Below are positions 1-6,524 of a stretch of 13,802 nucleotides of DNA, in pieces. Position numbers and translations under genes: made by a program. This DNA is from DATCJU01 sp036562635 (GTDB lineage Bacteria; Actinomycetota; Actinomycetes; Mycobacteriales; Pseudonocardiaceae), in the NCBI GenBank assembly GCA_036562635.1, contig DATCJU010000097.1, positions 1-13,802 of the forward strand. Reading direction: 5' to 3'. Position 1 is the stretch's first letter; each line of letters opens with the position of its first letter. Under the pieces are notes generated by a model. It was not told where the DNA came from. It saw nothing but the letters and a program-made list of their open reading frames with translations, and did no database searches.

Positions 1-231
1 GTTCTGCGCGATCAGCTGGAGCGTACCCTGTCGCGCCACCGGGTTTCTCGCCAGGGCCCGGTTTATCGGTCGTCCGCCCACCGGGCGGTGGCGTCGGTGC
101 TGTTACGCCTGGGTGTCGCAGTGATCACCCCGTCCATTCCCTGGGACGAGGGCCGTGGCCCGGTAGGCTGCAGGTTCTGGTGCCACGGCCGCACCGAGAA
201 CCGACACCGCATGACGCACAGGAGGATCCCG
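1..231. other. Upstream flank of the response-regulator gene, no gene assigned
   Basis: The plus-strand frame of the downstream gene is open back to base 1, but the residues it encodes look like no family I know, and it contains a rare TTA codon at 112-114, unusual in such a GC-rich genome. I read it as non-coding leader, possibly with the last few codons of an upstream gene at the extreme left. A small perfect inverted repeat (CCGCCC 74-79, GGGCGG 83-88, 3-nt loop) could be a weak terminator of whatever lies upstream. Confidence 0.4.
142..169 (+). promoter_or_regulatory. Candidate promoter of the ANTAR response-regulator gene
   Basis: TAGGCT at 164-169 fits the actinobacterial -10 pattern TANNNT. 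A weak -35-like TGGGAC lies at 142-147 with a 16-nt spacer. Transcription would start near 175, giving a leader of about 57 nt before the GTG start at 232. The -35 match is poor, so this rests mainly on the -10 element and its position. Confidence 0.35.
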
Positions 232-831
232 GTGACCCAGCCGGCTGCCGAGGACAAGCCCACCCAGCGTCGCGTGCTCGTCGCGGAGGACGAGGCGTTG
301 ATCCGGCTCGACCTGGTCGAGATGCTCCGCGAGGAGGGCTACCAGGTGGTCGGTGAGGCGGCTGACGGTGAGGACGCCGTGCGGCTCGCCACGGAGCTGA
401 AGCCGGACCTGGTGATCCTGGACGTGAAGATGCCGAAGATGGACGGCATCGAGGCGGCGGCGCACATCGCGCGGGATCGGATCGCACCGGTGGTGATCCT
501 GACCGCCTTCAGTCAGCGGGACCTCGTGGAACGGGCCCGGGATGCGGGGGCGATGGCCTACCTGGTCAAGCCGTTCGCCAAGAAGGATCTGGTCCCGGCG
601 ATCGAGTTGGCGATGTCCCGGTTCTCCGAGCTGCAGGCGCTGGAGAAGGAAGTCGCCGACCTGGCCGAGCGCCTGGAGGCCCGCAAGGTCGTGGAGCGGG
701 CCAAGGGGCTGCTGATGACCAAGCAGGGCATGACGGAGCCGGAGGCGTTCCGGTGGATCCAGCGCACCGCGATGGACCGTCGCGCCACCATGAAAGCCGT
801 GGCGCAGGCTGTTCTTGACAACTTGTCTTGA
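232..831 (+). CDS. pdtaR: ANTAR-domain response regulator, PdtaR-like
   Basis: Response regulator of 199 aa combining a receiver domain with an RNA-binding ANTAR output domain; the mycobacterial homologue (Rv1626, about 205 aa) is phosphorylated by the PdtaS histidine kinase and acts by antitermination on target RNAs. Receiver, about residues 14-130: acidic pair E19/D20, phosphoacceptor D64 in LVILDVKMP, T91 and K113 of the conserved switch/lysine positions. ANTAR, about residues 134-196: a coiled-coil helix (LEKEVADLAERLEARKVVER) followed by the typical AKGLLM.....EAF.WIQ.TAM pattern. I chose GTG 232 because AGGAGG at 220-225 sits 6 nt upstream; the frame is open further upstream but lacks recognisable protein. 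No kinase gene is in the window, as expected for this orphan arrangement. A hairpin follows the stop. Family assignment is firm; RNA targets are unknown. Confidence 0.93.
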   Translation: MTQPAAEDKPTQRRVLVAEDEALIRLDLVEMLREEGYQVVGEAADGEDAVRLATELKPDLVILDVKMPKMDGIEAAAHIARDRIAPVVILTAFSQRDLVERARDAGAMAYLVKPFAKKDLVPAIELAMSRFSELQALEKEVADLAERLEARKVVERAKGLLMTKQGMTEPEAFRWIQRTAMDRRATMKAVAQAVLDNLS

Positions 832-834
832 TCT

Positions 835-897
835 TCCCGGCTCGGGATGACCATCTGACGACCGCCCTTTGCCGTCACCCACACGGGTGAAAACGGC
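835..897 (+). terminator. Hairpins after the response-regulator gene (probable terminator)
   Basis: Four bases after the stop is a small 5-bp hairpin (TCCCG 835-839, CGGGA 843-847). A larger one follows: GCCG 871-874 and TCACCC 875-880 pair with GGGTGA 885-890 and CGGC 894-897, with an ACAC loop and a 3-nt AAA bulge. There is no U-tract, which is common in actinobacterial terminators. The structure is visible; termination is inferred. Confidence 0.5.
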
Positions 898-946
898 GCT
901 CGACCTTGGGTGGTCACTTACCGTTCCTCCGCGATTGCGGATTGTG

Positions 947-983
947 TGACCTCGCCATTCCTTGCTCTGAACTGACGAGGTCA
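947..983. promoter_or_regulatory. 8-bp inverted repeat upstream of the liv operon (possible operator)
   Basis: TGACCTCG at 947-954 is repeated as its exact reverse complement CGAGGTCA at 976-983, with 21 nt between. The arms lie just upstream of the most likely liv promoter, a usual place for a dimeric regulator to bind, but the repeat could also be a hairpin in RNA from upstream. No regulator can be named from sequence. Chance occurrence of an 8-bp repeat at this spacing is possible. Confidence 0.3.
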
Positions 984-997
984 TGCCCCATTTTGGC

Positions 998-1034
998 TAC
1001 CTAGCGTAGTAGTGATGTTGGTCACTGTCATCAC
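998..1034 (+). promoter_or_regulatory. Candidate liv operon promoter and adjacent 6-bp inverted repeat
   Basis: The 832-1204 region has no convincing gene. Its least GC-rich part holds overlapping -10-like hexamers (TACCTA 998-1003, TAGCGT 1002-1007) without a clear -35; a TGACGA at 973-978 is the nearest candidate. Immediately downstream, GTGATG 1012-1017 and CATCAC 1029-1034 form an inverted repeat with an 11-nt spacer, placed to act as an operator overlapping the transcription start. A start near 1014 would give a leader of about 190 nt for livJ. Weak evidence for any individual element. Confidence 0.3.
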
Positions 1035-1051
1035 GACGAGTGGCATATCCG

Positions 1052-1199
1052 GGTCTCCATGTAAGACCTGCGTCACGATGTGGAAACGAGCACAGAAGAG
1101 ACCTGGGCAACGCGCTGTGTTCCCGGTTACCTTCCTGCCCAACTCTGGCCCCTGTGGTTATGGGGCACCGCCTCCTGGCGGTCGGAAGGGCAATGGAGG
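1052..1199 (+). promoter_or_regulatory. Structured livJ leader with hairpins and possible Shine-Dalgarno sequestration
   Basis: Two perfect hairpins sit in the predicted leader: GGTCT 1052-1056 with AGACC 1064-1068 (7-nt loop), and ACCGCC 1167-1172 with GGCGGT 1177-1182 (TCCT loop). CCTCC at 1171-1175, part of the second hairpin, is also complementary to the livJ Shine-Dalgarno GGAGG at 1195-1199, so the second hairpin and Shine-Dalgarno masking would exclude each other. I recognise no known riboswitch class. The pairing is seen; any regulatory role is inference. Confidence 0.3.
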
Positions 1200-1204
1200 T
1201 ACGG

Positions 1205-2422
1205 GTGTCTGGAACACGACTCCTACGGACCCTCGTGGTCACGGCGGTGGCATCGCTGGGCCTCGCGGGATGCGGAGGTGTGTCGAACGAGCAGAACAAC
1301 GCCGGTGACGGCGGGGGCAGCACGCCGGCGGCGCCGGCCCCGACCGCTGCGGCGGACGCCGCAGACCCGCGCGGTGACGGCAACGCTCAGTGCAGCAACG
1401 TGTCCCTGGCCTACATCGGCACCATCGCCGGCCAGAACGCCGCCCTGGGCATCGCGATCCGCAACGGCGTGAAGCTGGCCGTCGACCAGCACAACTCGGC
1501 CAACCCCAACTGTCAGGTCACCCTGAAGGAGTTCGACACCGAGGGTTCTCCCGACCGCGCTCCCGGTGTGGTGACCCAGGCGATCAACGACCCGACCATC
1601 ATGGGGGTCGTCGGCCTGCCGTTCTCCGGTGAGTCCAAGGCCGTCGGCGCCACGTTCAACGAGGCCGGCCTGGTCACCATCACGCCGTCGGCGACCAACC
1701 CGGACCTGGCCAAGAACGGCTGGAAGACCTTCTTCCGTGCTCTCGGCAACGACGCGGTGCAGGGCCCTGCGGCCGCCAAGTTCCTCACCGAGAAGCTCAA
1801 CGCGCAGAAGGTCTGCGTGATCCGGGACGACTCGGAGTACGGCATCGGTCTGGCCAACATGGTCAAGCAGGGCCTCGGCGACAAGCTGGTCTGTGAGGAC
1901 CAGGTCAAGACCGGGCAGAAGGAGTTCTCGGCCACCGTCGGCAAGATCGAGGGCGCCGACCCCGACGCGATCTTCTACGCCGGCTACTACACCGAGGCCG
2001 CTCCGTTCGCCCAGCAGCTGCGGGACGCCGGTGTCGAGGCCAAGCTGGTGGCCCCGGACGGTGTGAAGGACGACGAGTTCGTCAAGAACGCCGGTGAGGC
2101 GGCCGAGGGCGCGTACCTGACCTGTCCGTGTGTGCCGGCCGACGCGTTCACCGAGTTCACGAACGCCTACCGCGAGGCGTACGGCGTGGACCCGTCCACC
2201 TACTCGGCCGAGGGCTACGACGCGGCGACGATCCTGCTCAAGGCGCTGGACAAGGGCCTGAACACCCGCCAGGCGGTGCTGGACTTCGTCAAGAACTACG
2301 AGGGCCAGGGCCTGACCAAGGCCTTCAAGTGGGACGCCAACGGCGAGCTCACCGACACGCCGGTGTGGACCTACCGGGTTGAGAACGGCAAGATCGTCAA
2401 GGATCAGCCGATCGGCTCGTGA
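1205..2422 (+). CDS. livJ: Branched-chain amino acid ABC transporter substrate-binding lipoprotein
   Basis: Extracytoplasmic solute-binding lipoprotein of the LivJ type (Peripla_BP_6 fold), 405 aa, which captures the amino acid and delivers it to the LivHM permease. Residues 1-22 are a lipoprotein signal peptide (RLLR, then a hydrophobic core) with lipobox LAGC and lipidated C23. A Gly/Ala/Pro-rich linker runs to about residue 60, followed by the binding domain, whose strand 1 contains SLAYIGTIAGQNAALG. C63 and C103 could form the N-terminal-lobe disulfide known in E. coli LivJ (inference). GTG 1205 is chosen because GGAGG at 1195-1199 lies 5 nt upstream; ATG 1193 is in frame but would overlap that site. 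First gene of the importer; a 219-nt structured gap separates it from livH. Substrate could be Leu/Ile/Val, or another amino acid, amide or urea-type ligand used by this broad family. Confidence 0.92.
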   Translation: MSGTRLLRTLVVTAVASLGLAGCGGVSNEQNNAGDGGGSTPAAPAPTAAADAADPRGDGNAQCSNVSLAYIGTIAGQNAALGIAIRNGVKLAVDQHNSANPNCQVTLKEFDTEGSPDRAPGVVTQAINDPTIMGVVGLPFSGESKAVGATFNEAGLVTITPSATNPDLAKNGWKTFFRALGNDAVQGPAAAKFLTEKLNAQKVCVIRDDSEYGIGLANMVKQGLGDKLVCEDQVKTGQKEFSATVGKIEGADPDAIFYAGYYTEAAPFAQQLRDAGVEAKLVAPDGVKDDEFVKNAGEAAEGAYLTCPCVPADAFTEFTNAYREAYGVDPSTYSAEGYDAATILLKALDKGLNTRQAVLDFVKNYEGQGLTKAFKWDANGELTDTPVWTYRVENGKIVKDQPIGS

Positions 2423-2444
2423 GGACTGTCGGAAGGACTGTCAT

Positions 2445-2489
2445 TGCCGCCGCGCTGGGGTGTGCGGCAGCGGTCCGTGATCCGGACCG
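2445..2489 (+). other. Two consecutive hairpins downstream of livJ
   Basis: TGCCGC 2445-2450 pairs with GCGGCA 2464-2469 (13-nt loop), and directly after it CGGTCCG 2471-2477 pairs perfectly with CGGACCG 2483-2489 (5-nt loop). They stand between the livJ stop and the large hairpin at 2514-2580. Just upstream, AGGACTGTC occurs twice (2422-2430 and 2434-2442). Likely RNA structure at the 3' end of livJ, protecting or terminating the transcript; the function is inferred. Confidence 0.45.
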
Positions 2490-2513
2490 TCCGAGTTCCT
2501 GACCCCGCAACTC

Positions 2514-2580
2514 CACCCGATGGGCCAGGACGCGGGTCACCGACGAGTGAGTGCGGTGATCCGGCCTGGCCCATCGGGTG
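2514..2580 (+). terminator. Large hairpin between livJ and livH (partial terminator / attenuator)
   Basis: A perfect 16-bp inverted repeat: left arm CACCCGATGGGCCAGG at 2514-2529, right arm CCTGGCCCATCGGGTG at 2565-2580. The 35-nt interior can extend the stem further (GGTCACC 2535-2541 against GGTGA-t-CC 2555-2562, one bulge). There is no U-tract. In binding-protein transport operons, hairpins after the binding-protein gene commonly reduce read-through or protect the upstream mRNA, so that the binding protein is made in excess over the permease; that is the most likely job here. Confidence 0.7.
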
Positions 2581-2641
2581 AACGGTGGGGGACCACCCTC
2601 TCCCACTCGGCACCCCGGCCTTGTACGAAACGGGCAGATCA

Positions 2642-3664
2642 GTGATCCAACACCTGACGACAACGGCTCTGCTCGCGCAGGGCGACGACTTCTGGATCGA
2701 TTTCAACGTCGAACTACTTATCGACCGGTTCTGGGACAACACGGTCGACGGCCTGGCCTACGGGGCGATCTACGCCCTGGTGGCACTGGGCTACACGCTG
2801 GTGTACGGCGTGCTGCGACTGATCAACTTCGCGCACTCCGAGGTGTTCATCGTCGGAGCCTTCGCCGCCTACGCCACGCTCTCCGCCTACGGTTTCCAGC
2901 CGGGCATCACCCCGAAGCTCTCGGTCCTGGAGATCATCGGCTACCTGACCGCCGCGGGTGTGGTGGCCATGTTGGCCTCCGGCGCCACCGCGGTGATCGT
3001 GGAACGGGTGGCCTACCGGCCGCTCCGCAGACGGAACGCTCCGTCGCTGGTGTTCCTCATCACCGCCATCGGTGCGTCCTTCGTCATCCAGCAGATCTTC
3101 TTCCTCACCCGGGGCGCCAACCCCGAGCGCGCGATCCGTGTGCTGCGACCGCAGCCGGTTTTCGAGATCTTCGGGGCGAAGGTCACCAACGTCCAGGTGA
3201 TCGTGTTCGTCGCAGCCATCGTGCTGCTGGTCGTGGCCGACACGTTCATCAACCGCACCCGGCTGGGCCGTGGTGTGCGGGCGGTCGCCCAGGACCCCGT
3301 CACGGCGACGCTCATGGGCGTCAACCGGGAGCGGGTCATCATGCTGACCTTCCTGGTCGGCGGGCTCCTGGCGGGCGCCGCCGCGCTGTTCTACATGATG
3401 CAGATCCCGCAGGGCGTGGTGTACAACGGCGGCTTCCTGCTCGGCATCAAGGCGTTCACCGCCGCGGTGCTGGGTGGTATCGGCAACCTGCGGGGCGCCC
3501 TGCTGGGTGGTCTGCTGCTCGGTGTCGCGGAGAACTACGGCCAGTCCCTGTTCGGCGGTGAGTGGCGCGACGTCGTGGCGTTCGTGCTGCTGATCACGAT
3601 CCTGATGTTCCGCCCGATGGGCATCCTCGGTGAGTCGCTCGGGAAGGCAAAGGCACGGGTATGA
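2642..3664 (+). CDS. livH: Branched-chain amino acid ABC transporter permease LivH
   Basis: Inner-membrane permease (BPD_transp_2 / LivH family), 340 aa, one half of the translocation pore with LivM. The family's N-terminal signature is present around residues 49-75 (LGYTLVYGVLRLINFAHSE), then several hydrophobic segments, and the cytoplasmic loop VNRERVIMLTFLVGGLLAG around residues 228-245 that contacts the ATPases. The C-terminal half contains the alternating GGIGNLRGALLGGLLLG segment. Start choice is uncertain: GTG 2642 gives a normal length with a short hydrophilic N-terminus but only a weak purine-rich site (GGGCAGA); GTG 2585 would add 19 residues and begin 5 nt after the large hairpin, which would hide its ribosome site. 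The stop overlaps the start of livM (ATGA, 3661-3664), implying translational coupling. Confidence 0.9.
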   Translation: MIQHLTTTALLAQGDDFWIDFNVELLIDRFWDNTVDGLAYGAIYALVALGYTLVYGVLRLINFAHSEVFIVGAFAAYATLSAYGFQPGITPKLSVLEIIGYLTAAGVVAMLASGATAVIVERVAYRPLRRRNAPSLVFLITAIGASFVIQQIFFLTRGANPERAIRVLRPQPVFEIFGAKVTNVQVIVFVAAIVLLVVADTFINRTRLGRGVRAVAQDPVTATLMGVNRERVIMLTFLVGGLLAGAAALFYMMQIPQGVVYNGGFLLGIKAFTAAVLGGIGNLRGALLGGLLLGVAENYGQSLFGGEWRDVVAFVLLITILMFRPMGILGESLGKAKARV

Positions 3665-4824
3665 CCACACAGACCGAGCACCGCACTACCAGCCCGACCG
3701 TGACGGGCAAGCAGTCGTTCAGGCGGCGGTGGAGCGACTGGTGGAACAACCTGAGCCGGTACCAGCAGTGGGGTGTGCTCATCCCCCTGGTGGTGCTGAT
3801 CTACCTGCTGCCGATCCTGAACCCGCCGATTCTGACCACCGAGCCGGGCACCGACTTCCAGCTCGCGCTGTTCAACGCGGCCCGGATCGCGCTGATCGCC
3901 ATCGGTCTGAACGTGGTGGTCGGCCAGGCCGGACTGCTCGACCTGGGCTACGTGGGCTTCTTCGCGATCGGTGCCTACGTGATGGCCCTGTTCACCAGCC
4001 CCGACTCCGCACTCGCCGTGCGGTACCCGTGGCTGGTGGTCGTGCCGATCGCCATGCTGGTGACCATGGTCTCCGGGGTCATCCTGGGGACACCGACACT
4101 GCGGTTGCGCGGTGACTACCTGGCCATCGTCACCCTCGGTTTCGGTGAGATCGTCCGGCTGCTGGCCGACAACATCGAGCCTCTGCGCGGCAACCGGGGT
4201 TTCCAGTCCATCGGTCGGCCCCCGGGTGAGTACGCCGACGGCACCCCGATCTTCACCCAGACCGACGGCACGCCGTGGTACTGGCTGACCGTCACGGTGA
4301 TCATCCTGGTGCTGATCCTGGTCGGCAACCTGGAGCGCAGCCGGGTCGGCCGGGCGTGGGTGGCCATCCGCGAGGACGAGGACGCCGCCGAGATCATGGG
4401 CGTGCCCACGTTCAAGTTCAAGATCCTCGCGTTCATCATCGGTGCGGCCATCGGCGGTCTGTCCGGTGCCATCTACGCCGGTCAGATCGGGTTCGTGAAC
4501 AACCAGCGGTTCGACGTGGTCACGTCGGTCCTGTTCCTGGCCGCGGTGGTTCTCGGTGGCTCGGGCAACAAGGTCGGGGTGATCCTCGGAGCGTTCGTCA
4601 TCTCCTACGTGCCCGACCGCTTCCAGTCCATCGCCGAGTACCGGTTCCTGATCTTCGGTCTGGCGTTGATCATCCTGATGCTCTTCCGGCCGCAGGGCCT
4701 GTTGGGCGCACGGCAGCGGCTGCTGGCCCGGGGACGGGAGGCCTATCAGCGGTTGCTCGGCAGACCCGAACAGGTGGCCACCGAGAGCGCCATGATCGAC
4801 TCGCAGAAGGGGGTCAAGGCGTGA
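3661..4824 (+). CDS. livM: Branched-chain amino acid ABC transporter permease LivM
   Basis: Second permease subunit, 387 aa, BPD_transp_2 / LivM family. A positively charged, Trp-rich cytoplasmic N-terminus (KQSFRRRWSDWW) precedes the first membrane segment near residue 40. Family landmarks are VVVGQAGLLDLGYVGFFAIG at about 85-104, LRGDYLAIVTLGFGEIVRLL at about 149-168, and the ATPase-contact loop IREDEDAAEIMGV from 236, followed by the C-terminal membrane block ending in LMLFRPQGLLG. Residues 360-387 form a hydrophilic tail. The ATG overlaps the livH stop by 4 nt and its own stop overlaps the livG GTG by 4 nt (GTGA, 4821-4824), so livH, livM and livG are translationally coupled. GGAAGG at 3642-3647 is upstream but 13 nt away, consistent with coupling rather than independent initiation. 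Confidence 0.93.
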   Translation: MTTQTEHRTTSPTVTGKQSFRRRWSDWWNNLSRYQQWGVLIPLVVLIYLLPILNPPILTTEPGTDFQLALFNAARIALIAIGLNVVVGQAGLLDLGYVGFFAIGAYVMALFTSPDSALAVRYPWLVVVPIAMLVTMVSGVILGTPTLRLRGDYLAIVTLGFGEIVRLLADNIEPLRGNRGFQSIGRPPGEYADGTPIFTQTDGTPWYWLTVTVIILVLILVGNLERSRVGRAWVAIREDEDAAEIMGVPTFKFKILAFIIGAAIGGLSGAIYAGQIGFVNNQRFDVVTSVLFLAAVVLGGSGNKVGVILGAFVISYVPDRFQSIAEYRFLIFGLALIILMLFRPQGLLGARQRLLARGREAYQRLLGRPEQVATESAMIDSQKGVKA

Positions 4825-5741
4825 GCGACGAGCGCAAGCTGCCGGACGACGTCGAGGGAGGCCTCGTCGCCGAGGTGGCGCGAATGACCCCCGAGGAGCG
4901 GACCCAGCACGAGGCCGAGGTGGCCCAGATCGTCGCTCCGGACCGGGAGATCAACGTCGCCGTCGGGGACACCCTACTGTCCATGCAGGACGTCACCATG
5001 CGGTTCGGTGGCCTGGTCGCCCTCGACTCGGTGTCCTTCGACATCAAGCGAGGGGAGATCCTCGGGCTGATCGGACCCAACGGTGCCGGCAAGACCACCT
5101 GCTTCAACACCATGACCGGTGTGTACCGGCCCACCAAGGGGCAGGTGATCTTCGAGGGCAAGCCGCTGGGCAAGCTCAAGCGGTACCAGATCACCCGACT
5201 CGGCATCGCCCGCACCTTCCAGAACATCCGGCTGTTCGGTGAGATGACCGCCCTGGAGAACGTGGTCGTCGGTACCGACGCCCGGCACAAGACGGGTGCG
5301 ATCAGCGCGCTGCTGCGGTTGCCGCGGCTCCACCGTGAGGAGCGGGAGGCGGTGGAGCGGGCCATGGCGCTGCTGGAGTTCGTCGGCATCGCCGACCGGG
5401 CCGCGGACAAGGCCAAGAACCTGCCCTACGGCTACCAGCGGCGTCTGGAGATCGCCCGGGCCCTGGCCACCGAACCCAAGCTGCTGTGCCTGGACGAGCC
5501 GGCGGCCGGGTTCAACCCCACGGAGAAGGAAGAGCTCATGGAGCTCATCCGCAAGATCCGCGACGACGGGTACACCGTCCTGCTCATCGAGCACGACATG
5601 AAGCTCGTCATGGGGGTCACGGACCGGATCGTGGTCCTGGAGTTCGGGAAGAAGATCGCCGAGGGTCTGCCGGCCGAGATCCGGGAGAACCCGGCGGTGA
5701 TCGCGGCCTACCTGGGGGTGCCTGACGATGGCGCTGCTTGA
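4821..5741 (+). CDS. livG: Branched-chain amino acid ABC transporter ATP-binding protein LivG
   Basis: Cytoplasmic ATPase subunit of the importer, 306 aa. Walker A GPNGAGKTT at 85-93, ABC signature region LPYGYQRR at 201-208, Walker B LLCLDEP at 221-227 with catalytic E226, and H-loop H258 in LLIEHDM. The signature is LPYG-Y-Q rather than LSGGQ; LivG proteins normally read LSYGQQ, so Ser to Pro and Gln to Tyr are variations within a known trend. The LivG-type long insert (residues 138-180) and C-terminal AYLG motif are present. About 50 residues precede the usual LivG start, acidic and predicted helical (MTPEERTQHEAEVAQIVAPD); they could be dropped if translation began at ATG 4983, but GTG 4821 is overlapped by the livM stop and the extension has normal codon use. 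Overlaps livF by 14 nt. Confidence 0.92.
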   Translation: MSDERKLPDDVEGGLVAEVARMTPEERTQHEAEVAQIVAPDREINVAVGDTLLSMQDVTMRFGGLVALDSVSFDIKRGEILGLIGPNGAGKTTCFNTMTGVYRPTKGQVIFEGKPLGKLKRYQITRLGIARTFQNIRLFGEMTALENVVVGTDARHKTGAISALLRLPRLHREEREAVERAMALLEFVGIADRAADKAKNLPYGYQRRLEIARALATEPKLLCLDEPAAGFNPTEKEELMELIRKIRDDGYTVLLIEHDMKLVMGVTDRIVVLEFGKKIAEGLPAEIRENPAVIAAYLGVPDDGAA

Positions 5742-6444
5742 GCTGGACGGCGTTTCGGTCCACTACGGCCGGATCCAGGCGCTGCACGGGGTGAGCCTCA
5801 CCGTCGAGGAGGGGGAGATCGTCACCCTCATCGGTGCCAACGGGGCCGGCAAGACCACCACGATGCGGGCGATCTCCGGCATCCGGCCGGTGTCGGCGGG
5901 CACCATCCGTTTCGCCGACGAGGACATCACCCGGCTGCGGGCCGACCTGCGTGTGGTCCGGGGTATCTGCCAGTCGCCGGAGGGCCGCGGGGTGTTCCCT
6001 GGCATGACGGTGATGGAGAACCTGGACATGGGGTGCTACACCCGCAAGGACAAGGCGGCCATCGCCGAGGACTTCGAGCGGGTGTTCGAGCTGTTCCCTC
6101 GGCTCAAGGAACGGCGCGACCAGCTGGGAGGCACGCTTTCCGGTGGTGAGCAGCAGATGCTGGCCATCGGCCGTGCCCTGATGGCCCGGCCGCGGCTGCT
6201 GCTGCTCGACGAGCCGTCGATGGGGCTGGCCCCGCAGTTCATCCAGCAGATCTTCCGCATCATCACGGAGATCAACCAGCAGGGCACCACCGTGCTGCTG
6301 GTGGAGCAGAACGCCCAGCAGGCCCTGTCCCGGGCGCACCGGGCGTACGTGTTGGAGACCGGTCGGATCACCAAGACCGGCACGGGTGCGGAACTGCTGG
6401 CCGACCCCTCGGTCAAGGAGGCGTACCTGGGCGTCGGCGCCTGA
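5728..6444 (+). CDS. livF: Branched-chain amino acid ABC transporter ATP-binding protein LivF
   Basis: Second ATPase subunit, 238 aa, pairing with LivG to power import. Walker A GANGAGKTT at 36-44, signature LSGGEQQ at 137-143, Walker B LLLLDEP with D161/E162, and the LivF-type Gln at the H-loop position (VEQNA, Q194) where LivG has His. The switch to PEGRGVF in the Q-loop region (about residues 86-92) is typical of LivF. Length matches the family (about 235 aa). It starts inside livG with a 14-nt overlap, so the two ATPases are made together, and it is the last gene of the operon, followed after 18 nt by a strong hairpin. Confidence 0.94.
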   Translation: MALLELDGVSVHYGRIQALHGVSLTVEEGEIVTLIGANGAGKTTTMRAISGIRPVSAGTIRFADEDITRLRADLRVVRGICQSPEGRGVFPGMTVMENLDMGCYTRKDKAAIAEDFERVFELFPRLKERRDQLGGTLSGGEQQMLAIGRALMARPRLLLLDEPSMGLAPQFIQQIFRIITEINQQGTTVLLVEQNAQQALSRAHRAYVLETGRITKTGTGAELLADPSVKEAYLGVGA

Positions 6445-6462
6445 ACCGGACCGACCCACCCA

Positions 6463-6516
6463 CGAGCCCGTCACCCGCGTCCCGGCCCCGGCGGTCGGGT
6501 GCGGGTGACGGGCTCG
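6463..6516. terminator. Bidirectional terminator between livF and the convergent thioesterase gene
   Basis: A perfect 16-bp stem: CGAGCCCGTCACCCGC at 6463-6478 against GCGGGTGACGGGCTCG at 6501-6516, with a GC-rich 22-nt interior that can add four further pairs, two of them G-U. It lies 18 nt after the livF stop and 8 nt from the stop of the minus-strand gene, so it can serve both transcripts. No U-tract on either side. Confidence 0.8.
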
Positions 6517-6524
6517 ATCCGTTC

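Noticed and set aside
88..231. N-terminal extension of the response regulator from GTG 88
   Set aside because: The extra 48 residues do not resemble receiver domains, include a rare TTA codon, and a strong AGGAGG points to GTG 232.
1012..1308. Possible leader peptide MLVTVITTSGI upstream of livJ (branched-chain codons, near the predicted transcription start)
   Set aside because: The frame does not stop before livJ and runs about 100 nt into it, so it lacks the layout of a leader-peptide attenuator; the Val/Ile content is short and probably chance.
2578..3561. Alternative long plus-strand frame overlapping livH
   Set aside because: Arg/Pro/Gly-rich shadow of livH, which has clear permease motifs in its own frame.
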